DNA from: Culex pipiens pallens
Lineage: Eukaryota > Arthropoda > Insecta > Diptera > Culicidae
DNA length: 64,000 bases
Direction of reading: 5' to 3'
Assembly: GCF_016801865.2 (NCBI RefSeq)
Contig: NC_068938.1
Coordinates: forward strand, 113,052,615-113,116,614
In this document: piece by piece, positions 1 to 9,640 of the stretch
Position numbering within the stretch: position 1 is the first letter of the stretch
Layout: every line of letters starts with the position of its first letter
The notes under the pieces: model-generated
Told to the model about the DNA's origin: nothing
What the model saw: the letters and a program-made list of their open reading frames with translations, nothing else
Databases searched by the model: none
Translations under genes and position numbers: made by a program

Positions 1-2195
1 GGACACAGTAGGCTTACAGTCAAATGCTAGCAGTGAACTGACATTTTGGTTTGCTTCATGTGTACGCTGGGTTGGAAACATTTTGCAGGCCTGGTCCTGA
101 TATTGAACTTCGGATAACATTACAACTCTGATGAGAAAAAAAAAACCTTTCAACATTACATCATCATGAAGAAAATTGCCTTATTTGTTTTTATTTTACC
201 TTTGATTATTTCATTCATACATATTTTGATTATAAATCAATTTTATTCCGCGTTGTTTGTGGCTTTCTCAGTCAAATAAACAAGATTCAACGGATTTTTT
301 GAGTTTTGAAGTACATTGCCGTGTTGACTCGAGGAAAATGATAAGAAGCTTTCCATAAGCTTAATTTCAAGGAAATTTACCCATCATTCATGGGTACAAA
401 TCCTCGATTTTTCAAAAATAAGATTTAAACAATATTTAAAATAAGTAGGTAATACTAATAAAATAATAATATAAAATAAAATTTCAAACTTTTTTTTAGA
501 ATCTTTAGTCATATTTTCCCAAAATGGTAAACGTTCCATATTTAATCGTTACCGTAATCTTTTTAGTGTTTTTCGTCGTAGTTAGATGTCAGTGATATAG
601 GAGTCGAACAGTCTGTCTGGTTATGGTGTCCACTTTGTCAGTAAATGGCCCTAGGTTTGGTTACCACAAGATAGTTTTTTTCACCACTGGTTATGATTTT
701 CAATGTTTTTTTTCCAAAAATAAACATCACTGTCAAATGAATTTTGTCCAACTTATGCCATAGCTCAAAAGATGGCATTTTTGTCATCTAAAACCAGTGC
801 TTACGAAATTTCGACTTTGTTTGTGATAGGTGACAGAATACTCCAATCGTCTTCACCACGACTGGGTGCTACGCAAAGTCACTCATACATTCATTGACTT
901 CCCTCTAGAAATACAACGGCTCAGAGAACGGTCGTTTGACATTCTACCTAGAGAGCCTATATGGATAGGCGAAATGTTACTCTCAGGGTTCCAATCGAAC
1001 TGTCAAATCGGGGTTCCAATCGAGTAACAAGACCATTCAAGAACAAGGTCAGAATCAATTTAAAATAATTTTGGGCAGAAAAATGAGATAAATAACATTT
1101 ACAAACATTGTAAAACTGTTGTTTTTATTAAAATGGCAGTTTTTGTTTAGTTTGTGCTAGTTCGGTACGAGAAAAGTGCCAGCACCAAAAAAATACCGCA
1201 AGTTTTTCAACCTTAAATTTGAATGACTTTGGGTGTTTAGAATTTCTCCCAGAACATTGCATTTCCCTATGTAGGTCCCTAATTCTACCGAGATTCCGAT
1301 CATCTCTCCCGTGATCGTAATCATATGACTTCTGTCACCACGCAGCAAACACATGGAAGAGAGAGACAAAAACGAGAGAAAGAGCACGTTAGCAGAAAGA
1401 GGCGCTGTGTGTCAGCGATCAAATTTCGTTTTGGGAAATGTTAGCTGACAGTAAGTTCTATCAAATATCGAGCAGTCCCATTCAGTGATAGATCTCACTT
1501 ATCTGTATTAAAACTATGTCCGGATCAATCTTAAGAGGAGATGGTCCGATTTTTTGTAATTTGATTAAAAACGGAAAAAAATGTTTAAATTTTGTATAGA
1601 TAACGGGGTATAATATATTGATTATTTTAATTTAAAAAAAAACTAAACAAATATTCTGTTTCTAACAGAGTTTCCAAAATAAAATATGTAAATGCTATTT
1701 TTTTTCATTCAAGGTGCACGTGTTTCTGGGGACCTCATGCTTTATGCTTCTCCTCGGGTTGAGCCTGTGCAGTCATTTTTGTCAATTTATGTAAGCCAGT
1801 GTAAGTTTTATGCACAACGGTAAAAATCTAAATTTATTGACTATAACACAAAACAATATTTTATTAAGACAACATTAAATGAACTATGAACTATGATCCT
1901 ATTGGAAAGAGCTGACAAGCAAGACAATTTCTGTCAAGAAAGGCCTCAAAGTTATTATTCAAAATTGATTTAAAAATCGAGTTTAAACCCTTTTTGGGTG
2001 TACAAAATGGAATTGTAGTGATGAAAATAAGCTTTATCGCTGAGAATGACAATATCTAGAGTTTTTTTTAAAGTTCCTATAAAGGAGTTCCTATAAATTA
2101 TTGTTTTTTTCATATATTTAAAAGACTTTGCATACTGATTTCGACGCTAACATTTCAAATAGTGCTGTGCCCCACGCAAATTCAATAAACATTGC
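1..2195. other. AT-rich non-coding sequence, nothing recognised
   Basis: No domain, RNA gene or bounded repeat could be recognised. If the semaphorin assignment is right, this stretch lies inside that gene's first coding intron, because its next exons must lie beyond position 1. A 65-codon open frame at 830-1027 on the plus strand begins only at GTG and ends where a short phrase (GGTTCCAATCGA) is repeated about 25 bp apart; I do not regard it as a gene. A 23-codon hydrophobic reading frame at 524-595 is discussed under findings. Around 1320-1420 the sequence is purine-rich (GAGA-type runs). Confidence 0.45.
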
Positions 2196-2286
2196 ACTAT
2201 TTTTATTGTTATCGAGTGATTCCTGCAATATGGAATAAATATCTATACCTCAAATAGTAATTGAGTTCCTCTACATAGCTGCGTAC

Positions 2287-2454
2287 CTGCATATTGAAAA
2301 AGGCTTCTTTTCCCATCAAAACAGTCAGTGTGTCGTCGCCGGAGGTTTTCCCTTGTAACATATGGCACGCATAATTATTATTTTCATTGCTTCTTTCTAT
2401 TTCTGTGCACGGCATTAGGGTGGTTCCATTTACAATAAGTTCAAATTTAGCAGG
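2287..2454 (-). CDS. Candidate orphan exon, 56 codons, unidentified
   Basis: On the minus strand this segment starts right after a pyrimidine-containing tract ending in CAG and ends at CAG|GTACGC, a plausible donor. Acceptor and donor are both phase 0, so the exon would be 168 nt and symmetrical. The translation is rich in Asp, Glu, Asn and Lys, has two cysteines (MPCTEI and NYACHM) and reads like soluble protein rather than AT-rich noise. It shows no semaphorin-domain similarity, so it is unlikely to be the second semaphorin exon. The frame stays open beyond the donor to 2209. With another acceptor at 2493 it would join the upstream semaphorin exon in phase, but would then end at the 2209 stop. 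It may be a nested gene exon, a decayed element or chance. Function unknown. Confidence 0.25.
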
Positions 2455-2832
2455 CTGTTTGAAAATTTGTAAGAGAGGCATGCATGCAGAAGCTGTTTTT
2501 CAATAATTGATTTCCAAGTTTTTATTGATCACCCTAATCCCAAAACATGACTAGTTTATGCGTCATAAAAGGCAAGCTAGAATTGGAACCCCATTTCAAA
2601 CGGTTGCAACTATAGAAGAGGAAAAGGTTGTCGTGGTCAATGCACGCATACAAAGTGTAGGTAAGAGCAATTAGCATAACAGTTGAAACCTGTCATGTGG
2701 CACCAAGTACCAGGTTGTAACGGAGCAACGATGACTGGTATTGAATGAAGGAGCGTGCCTAGGGGAATGTTACAAAGTTTTCAATTTTGGAAACTATAAC
2801 GATAAGGGCAAAAGCTGATCAACAAAACTCAC

Positions 2833-2983
2833 CTAGTGACACGTAGAGCTTTGGTCGCACGTTTTCCTGCCAGGCACATAAGTTTCCAACAACAAACACG
2901 GTTACAACAATGAAAGCAACGATCTGTCCGTACAGCAGCTGATGGTGTGACCGGTCCGCCGAGCTGGCCGACGACGACAACAT
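2833..2983 (-). CDS. Sema1a: Semaphorin-1A-like, first coding exon (partial gene)
   Basis: The ATG at 2983-2981 opens a 50-codon exon that ends in phase 1 at CACTAG|GTGAGT (donor 2832-2831). Residues 1-17 are polar and Ser-rich. Residues about 18-36 are hydrophobic (GQIVAFIVVTVFVVG), followed by NLCA, fitting a secretory signal peptide cleaved before the Trp. The mature start, AWQENVRPKLYVSLG, matches the conserved N-terminus that precedes the sema domain in insect class-1 semaphorins (family pattern W-x-x-D/E-V/I-x-P-K-x-Y-V). Those proteins are single-pass plasma-membrane axon-guidance ligands that bind Plexin A. The remaining sema, PSI and transmembrane exons must lie before position 1. 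An upstream in-frame TTG extension to 3049 exists, but the ATG has a better context (CAGCC before it). Identification rests on 15-20 residues recalled from the family, so it is probable, not certain. Confidence 0.7.
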
Positions 2984-4412
2984 GGCTGGACCGTGCGGAA
3001 GGATGCAGCAATCGCGCACCCTCTTTCCACCGGAATCACACCTTTCCAATCAACAACACTGACGATTCTTCCTTTTTTCTTTCTTTCTTTTTTTGGTGGG
3101 ATCGTAGGATTGCACTTAATCCACTATTTATCTTCTTCTTAGATTTGGTTTCGTTCACGAGTGATTAGCACATTGATGCTAAAATATTTTGCGCGCTTTG
3201 TTTCCCCTTAAAATGGGCTCGAAGACTCTAATAAAGATGCTAATACGTTTGCAAACTTCAGTCTGGTAGAACAAATACGTTTGTATTGAAGGTAATTCTC
3301 TTATTGAAAGCACTACTTATTTACTTTGATCACTGTTATAGTTAAGCATTTTATGTATTACGAGGACTACTAGTGCATGATTACTTGTTGATGTTTGATG
3401 AATGAAAACGCGAAAAGAATCCCTATCGGATTTTGTGAAGCTTAACTGGTATATTTTTATGTAATATGGATTAATGCATGTGATTCATAAACGGCTCTAC
3501 GTAAAATTCAATAACTGATTACTTCTTATTTTTATTATTAGCACTTTTGTTGAGTATTGATATTTTTCTTTTTAGCAAACGTGTACTACGTATAACGTGA
3601 AGCGATACATAGCAATCTCAATGGGTTGTGATCCTTTTAGTTTAGGAAAGCGATCTGAAAAGGGAAAAAAAAACATTTCATGAGATCATTTGCTAATATC
3701 AAGTGAATGGGAGAAACATAATTTTATTTAACAGTCCACCTCTATAAACACCACAAAACCCCAATTTCCCCAGCTTAATTTAGTGCGCCTCAATTTCTCC
3801 ACAATCATCGTGGGAAACCGTCGGGACTGCTCAGTTAGAACGAAAATCGCATTTGGTAACCAACATCAACGCAAAAATGGCGCGAAAGTGCGCTGGAAAA
3901 ACAGCTGTTAAAACCAACGAGGAGGCAGCAGCAGCGCGTGGTTAAATGACTCGCAAACACTAAATTAGTATATATCGACGAACCAGACAGAGCGGGAAAG
4001 AGAGAGTGAGGGAGCAGTTAAATTTATTTCCGCAAAGATTGCATTTATTTTGGCCCGAAACAGGGCGGTTGGTGAAAGCCAGCCGGGGAAATGCGCGGAA
4101 AACAAAACCGAGCCTGGGGGTTGTAAAAAAATCCAATTAAAATTAAACAACCAAAACACGAAACTACCGAAATAAATAAGCTGCTGAGTTAACATGAGTC
4201 GTGTCCTAGTGGTGGAATTGTTGGTTTTTGAGAGTGTGAGCACAAGACCACCGACCGACCAACCCAGCCGACCAAACGAAGCCCCAAAATACACTCCAGA
4301 GGTCCTCTTTTATGGTGCGCATGCACTCGGAATCACACAAATCGACTGTTGGGCAGTGTTGCCAAAAGTGCAATAGTTATAACTATTTTCTTTGAATTGC
4401 AATATTATTCTA
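2984..4412. other. Upstream flank and likely 5' UTR/promoter side of the semaphorin gene
   Basis: This block lies immediately 5' of the minus-strand semaphorin start codon and has no recognised repeat, so 5' UTR and regulatory sequence are expected here. I cannot place a transcription start. The segment 3720-4300 is less AT-rich than its surroundings. It holds a 22-codon plus-strand frame (ATG at 3877, stop at 3945) ending in an Ala run, with no recognisable family, and some open frames on both strands around 3965-4376 that look like by-products of balanced composition. Confidence 0.4.
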
Positions 4413-5046
4413 TACCTCTTTACTCTTTACTCTTTACTCTTTACTCTTTACTCTTTACTCTTTACTCTTTACTCTTTACTCTTTATTCTTTACTCTTTAT
4501 TCTTTACTCTTTACTCTTTACTCTTTACTCTTTACTCTTTACTCTTTACTCTTTACTCTTTACTCTTTACTCTTTACTCTTTACTCTTTACTCTTTACTC
4601 TTTACTCTTTACTCTTTACTCTTTACTCTTTACTCTTTACTCTTTACTCTTTACTCTTTACTCTTTACTCTTTACTCTTTACTCTTTACTCTTTACTCTT
4701 TACTCTTTACTCTTTACTCTTTACTCTTTACTCTTTACTCTTTACTCTTTACTCTTTACTCTTTACTCTTTACTCTTTACTCTTTACTCTTTATACTTTA
4801 CTCTTTACTCTTTACTCTTTACTCTTTACTCTTTACTCTTTACTCTTTACTCTTTACTCTTTACTCTTTACTCTTTACTCTTTACTCTTTACTCTTTACT
4901 CTTTACTCTTTACTCTTTACTCTTTACTCTTTACTCTTTACTCTTTACTCTTTACTCTTTACTCTTTACTCTTTACTCTTTACTCTTTACTCTTTACTCT
5001 TTACTCTTTACTCTTTACTCTTTACTCTTTACTCTTTACTCTTTAC
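4413..5046. repeat. Heptanucleotide array (TTTACTC)n, about 90 copies
   Basis: A 7-bp unit reading CTCTTTA/TTTACTC runs almost without interruption for about 630 bp. The few variants are TTTATTC near 4480-4505 and TTATACT near 4793. Because 7 is not divisible by 3, every plus-strand frame reads the same seven-residue cycle (LYSLLFT), which produces long spurious open frames of about 240 codons. It is a satellite-like array, not a gene. Confidence 0.97.
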
Positions 5047-5129
5047 AATTATTACGGACAGCAATTATTAAAACATTTTGCATCATCACTTCGTCCACAG
5101 AAGTCTCCTTACAATTTTAGCAGCTTATA

Positions 5130-6906
5130 TGGCTAAAGGCTATAAATATATTCAAAAATATGTATCTTGAGAACGATTTTTTGGAAAATTTGAAGATATG
5201 GCTGAGAACGGTTAAGAAATAAATCATGAAAATTTTTATCTTGGGCAAAGTTTTAGTTATTGATGAGGGCTATTGAGAAAAAATAGGCACACGGAAAAAA
5301 TTAAAGATTTTTTCATTAACTTTTTTTTACAAAAACTCAATTTCCCAAAATAAATAGATTTTCGAGATTTTTTGATATGTTTTAGGGGACCTCATTTTTT
5401 ATTAAAAATTGAATTCGCAATCGAAAAGTACTTTACAATTTTTTTGATAAAGAGCTCCGTTTTCAAGATATAGCCACCGAAAGTTTAATGTTAGCGAAAT
5501 ATTTGCAGTTTTTCTATTGTGTCCCACTTTTGAAAAAAAAAAATTGAAAAGCTGAGAAAATTCTCAATGTGTGTTTTTTGGAATTGTAAAAAATGTTGTA
5601 TGGAACTCGTTGCAAAACTTGATTTTTTCAGCACTTTTCGTATTTATCCAACTCGGTGAACCTCGTTGGATAAATGTACGACTCGTGCTGAAAAAAACCC
5701 TCTTTTTGCAACTTGTTGCATAAACTACTATTAAAAATCAATATTTGGTGTGAAAAGTAAAAAATTAAGATTTTTTTAGAGTGTTACTATTTTTTCTGAG
5801 AGGTCATAAGCAATTTACAGCTTTGCCAAAGACACCAAATCGATCTAAAATTCTTCTCGGGATACAGACTTTTAAATATTTTCATAGCCTTTATGTACGG
5901 ACAGCTGCCAAAATTGTATGCAACATGACTTCTTTGGTCATAGGAAAGGTACACACAAGGTTTCATTCAAATAAAAAAAAACATAAGAGAATGCTTTAAA
6001 AAGAATTTTCTCAACCTTGGGAGATCTTTTGAAGAATTTTTTTGATCGATTTGGTGTCTTCGGCAAAGTTGTAGGTATGGATAAGGACTACACTGAAAAA
6101 AAAATGATACACGGTAAAAAAAGTTTGGTGATTTTTTATTTTATCAAGACTAACATTTCAAAAAGGCGTAATATTGAATGTTGTGCCCTTTTGAAATGTT
6201 AGTCTTGATTTGAAAATTTTAAAAGTATTGTTTTCGGAAAGATCGGATCGGAATTTCACGAATGTTTCATATTTTAACATTGAAAATCAGACAAAAAGTT
6301 GCTGAGATATCTACGTTAGACAATGGTGGGTTGTTTGGGTGAGACTTAGAAAACACAAATTTGCCTGCTTTTTAAACCTTTGCATGGCAATATCTCAGCA
6401 ACTAAAGGTCTTATCAACAAAGTTCAAAAAAGCAAAATATAGAGAATTTTCTCAGCTTTTCAAAAATATTTTTTTCAAAAGTGCGCAAATATGTGCACTA
6501 TTTTAAAAGAATGGAAAGTGTTGATTCGAAAATTCATAACTCGGTTTTTTTCGTTTTTTTTTTTTGCACAACCTGGAAATTTCTGAAAAGTTGGCATTTT
6601 ATGTCCCCTAAAACATATAAAAAAATAAAAAAATAAAAATAGTGTTTTTTTTTGCAAATCAAGTTTTAGTGACAAAAAGTTAAATTAAAAATCACCATTT
6701 TTTTACCGCGTATCATGTTTTTCAGTGTAGTCCTTATCCATACATTTCATATATCATTTTTGTATGGACAGCTGCCAAATTTGTATGGAAAATTATATGG
6801 ACAAACTAATGATGCAAAATGGCTTCTTTGGGCATACCAAAGGCACAAAAAAATATAAGCCGGATTAAAAAATAAAAAAAAATCGAATGACCGAAATCTC
6901 AGAGAA
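5130..6906. mobile_element. Cluster of degraded foldback-family FB1 fragments
   Basis: Three pieces related to the intact FB1 copy at 32295-34207 are juxtaposed. A degraded left-arm piece covers about 5150-5540, with shared phrases such as ACTCAATTTCCCAAAATA and TTTTGATATGTTTTAGGGGA. A terminal right-arm piece covers about 5800-5990. A central copy has a loop at about 6145-6205 flanked by inverted TCAAGACTAACATTT, and its right arm continues to about 6905. Between them, 5576-5735 is an R3 repeat with inverted relatives at 55287-55455. No protein-coding capacity is present. Boundaries are approximate. Confidence 0.7.
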
Positions 6907-8052
6907 TTGCTGTCACTAATCAGATTGCTGATATAACTTGTTATAATTGATAAGCACTTTTACACAGCCTAAACATTCCTTGATTAGAACGATTATTCAA
7001 AGGATGTTATTATTTAATTTCGATTGAAAACAAATATTCAAGTTTCATTGGAATTCAACGCAAAACAGAGTAATGTACGCAATCCATAAAAATCACAATG
7101 GTCTGATTTGCAATGAAAATAAAAATACAAACCCGATTAAAACTTTTTAAACTTTGAAAAATAAGGTTTCTTTTTCCAGCAGCACTGCCCAGTTAAAATA
7201 CTTTCAACTCTTTCCCTCTTCACAGTTGTTCTGCTGGGCTGTAACAATAAAAATAACTGCCATAAATCCACTAGTTTGTTACCAGCCACCCTACCCTTCA
7301 TTCAACGTTACTGAATCCTGGTGGAATTCCCGCACTCTGCGGACTAACCACCCATCCAGAAATTGCGGAAAAATGCGGTTCATATATATATTTATCCACT
7401 TTCGTTTGGCCATTTTCCCTCGTCCCCCGAAACAAAGTCAATTTTTTGTGATCGAAAAAAAAAATCGCCGAACATCGACATGACGTCGTCGTCGAGAAAG
7501 AACAAAAAAAGCACATTTCAGCTATCGGAAAAGAAAAGCTTTCAATGTCCAGTCCTCGTCGTCGGGTGGACATCCCACGTGTCCATCCATCGCCCGTCTA
7601 ACGGATAAAAAGGATGCTTCCTGACCCGCAACCCTTCCTTTCTCCGTCCACCTCTCTCCCTTGGGGCTGATCTATGGTGATTTGTGGTTGTCTGCAGCGG
7701 AATGATGGTTCATTGCAAGCAAAAGGGCCATTAAACGTGATGTATCGCACACTTTTTTTTTGGTGTTGTTTTGCTGCGGTAGAAATTTTTCAAAACAAGT
7801 GTGTAAATTTTGTGGTGGTAGAGGTGGTGCCACTAACTATTGTTAAAGAGTAAGAGGGAATATAAATTGCACGCATTCTTTGGACATTTACTAAATCATG
7901 AGTCTTCTACAAATGTTTTTTTTTTTTTTTTCTCGGAATAAAAGTAAAAAACAAATGTCAATTCAACTGTTCTTGGCTAATCCTTTAGTTTTAGTTTTAC
8001 CGTTTATTTTTCAAGATTTTTTTAAAAATTTGCAATATGCAAAAAAAAAAGC
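6907..8052. other. Single-copy non-coding block
   Basis: No matching repeat was noticed elsewhere in the window. The middle part (about 7150-7720) is GC-richer, with overlapping open frames on both strands that show no family signature. It could be a regulatory or intronic island, but the sequence alone does not say. Confidence 0.35.
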
Positions 8053-8059
8053 TAAGCAA

Positions 8060-8286
8060 TCCACTTTAACGACCCCCGGGTCTATTGCAAGTTTCTGCTT
8101 ATTTTTAGGCGTCCCTAGGTTATGTGTGGTGAGTCACCCAAAACCTCTTTTACGCAAATGGACCGACGCTTTACTTCCCCATCCGATAGAAGGCCAGGAG
8201 GATAATGCGGGAATCGAACCCGCGCCCCAAAGCAACTTAGGGATCGGCAGCCGAAGCCGCTAACCACCGCGCCACGAGGCCCTCAA
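8060..8286 (-). mobile_element. tRNA-derived SINE (short variant)
   Basis: Read on the minus strand, the element starts with a tRNA-like head. It carries a box-A-like TGGCGCGGTGGTTAGCGG and a box-B GGTTCGATTCC, the internal RNA polymerase III promoter of tRNA-derived SINEs. Its body shares the phrase CATCCGATAGAAGG and the tail GACCCGGGGGTCGT (both here as opposite-strand sequence) with the longer SINEs at 31438-31844 and 58444-58850, but the head differs and the middle is missing. A possible 7-bp target duplication TAAGCAA flanks it at 8053-8059 and 8287-8293. Confidence 0.75.
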
Positions 8287-8306
8287 TAAGCAACAAACTT
8301 TAATAA

Positions 8307-8350
8307 GGCTTCATACATAAAGTACGTCACGCTAATATCAGCCAAAATTT
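8307..8350 (+). repeat. Dispersed motif containing AAAGTACGTCACGCTAA
   Basis: This 44-bp segment is nearly repeated at 30086-30130 (same strand) and 47759-47800 (opposite strand). All three share ATAA(A/G)GTACGTCACGCTAA followed by a GGCCAAA-like end. It probably marks the end of an old mobile element. Confidence 0.6.
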
Positions 8351-9149
8351 ACCACCCCTCCCCTACCACCCTTTTTAACACTTTTCCTATACTTATAACA
8401 TGCAATTCCACGCTTGCAATCATCAGTCAAAACCTTATTTGTTATTACTTTTTATTGTTGAATTTTATTTTAACTATTATTTTTTTCCGTTTTTCCATAA
8501 CCCAGTTTTTTATATTTTTTATTTTGCAATATATAGCCAGAACCATGGGGAAATTTTGGACAATTTCATCAAGGACATTATTTTGGTCAAGTAATTGATA
8601 TACCCCCTAAGGAAAACAAAAATTGGTTCGAAAATTTTCTATTTCAATTTGTTAAAAAAATCAACCCAATTTGTTATTTTTTTAAATATGGCACAGAACT
8701 ATGGACAAATTTGTTTCAATTTGGCCAAGGACATTATGTTGGCCATGCAATGTGGACTTTATATCAACACTGTTTTTTAAAGTGGTAAATTTAAAAGCTG
8801 ATTCTTTTAATTATTGATATTGGAATATTCTTTTAATCATTGGTTCATCATAATTCGAAGAATTCAACAGCTACTAACTATCCCCCGTCTATTTGTTATT
8901 TCGAAGGTTATTTTGTAACTTTTTTCCTTCAGTAGATTTACTCAAACTCTGTTCCCAAATGTGTATTAATCTGCTGTTGAAAGGTAGTCACCATCTCAGC
9001 ATAGGAGTGTAACTTCACGCAAGTAATGCTTAAACATCGAAATAAAAAAAAATATCGCTCGAACTTTCAAACATTTTGATTGTTTGCTCACTTGGATATT
9101 TTGCGTGGTCTCTGTTAAATTCAATATTTTTGAACAAAATTTGCAAACC
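8351..9149. other. Non-coding; contains relics of the 157-bp tandem unit
   Basis: About 8530-8790 holds two degraded monomers related to the tandem units at 51895-52620. Shared phrases are TTGATATACCCCCTAAG, AACTATGG and GGACATTATGTTGGCCATG. The rest (8351-8525, 8800-9149) is AT-rich and unrecognised. Confidence 0.55.
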
Positions 9150-9445
9150 GTCATAAAATCTGCAATTTTTTTCTCAATTGTCCTCAACAATACCTACAAC
9201 TTTGCCGAAGACACCAAATTGAACAGAAAGTTCACTCAAAAGTTACAGTTGTTTGAAAATATACGTACCATTTTTGTATGGACAGCTGCCAAAACTGTAT
9301 GGAGACTTGTATGGGTGAACCAATGACACAAAATAGCTTATTTGGTCATATGGAAGGCCCCCACAAAGTTTGAGCCAAATAAAAAAATACAAAAAATAAA
9401 AATGGTCGATATCGGCCGATTTCGTAGAGAGTTGCTCATATCTCA
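9150..9445 (+). mobile_element. FB1 right-arm fragment
   Basis: It matches the outer right arm of the intact FB1 element, from about 33945 to 34211, over almost its full length. Shared landmarks are CCTCAACAATACCTACAAC, TTTGCCGAAGACACC, TTTTTGTATGGACAGCTGCC and the terminal TCGTAGAGAGTTGCTCATAT. The left arm is absent, so this is a 5'-truncated or deleted copy. Confidence 0.85.
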
Positions 9446-9640
9446 CCAAGTCCAAATTAATTTACTGGGAGATGTTTTCTCTGTTATCGAATTTTCTTGT
9501 AATAATCTCTGTTATTATTTTGCGTTATTAAAACAGCTAATCTGGATATTTTAATAACAAGTTCTTGCCTCCTAACAATAACAGAACTTGAACTTTTCCA
9601 GTTATTTCCAGCTGCTCAGCGGCTAATATCCAAAAAAAGT
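9446..9640 (+). mobile_element. Right-end relic of the AATAAC TIR element
   Basis: Several GTTATT/AATAAC words and the end CAGTTATTTCCAGCTGCTC resemble the right terminus of the element at 51536-53281 (GTTATTTCCGTCTGCTCGGG). The left end is missing. It abuts the FB1 fragment directly. Confidence 0.5.

Noticed and set aside
830..1027. 65-codon plus-strand frame
   Set aside because: It starts only at GTG, ends in a short repeated phrase, and no neighbouring exon joins it in phase.
3877..3945. 22-codon frame beginning MARKCAGK
   Set aside because: Too short, ends in an Ala run, and no splice site extends it convincingly.
4349..5120. Two plus-strand open frames of about 240 codons with LYSLLFT repeats
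   Set aside because: They are produced by the 7-bp array; every frame reads the same cycle and there is no non-repetitive coding part.
8202..8280. Possible functional tRNA gene
   Set aside because: Box A and box B are present, but the segment continues into a SINE body, lacks a convincing acceptor stem, and has a possible target duplication.
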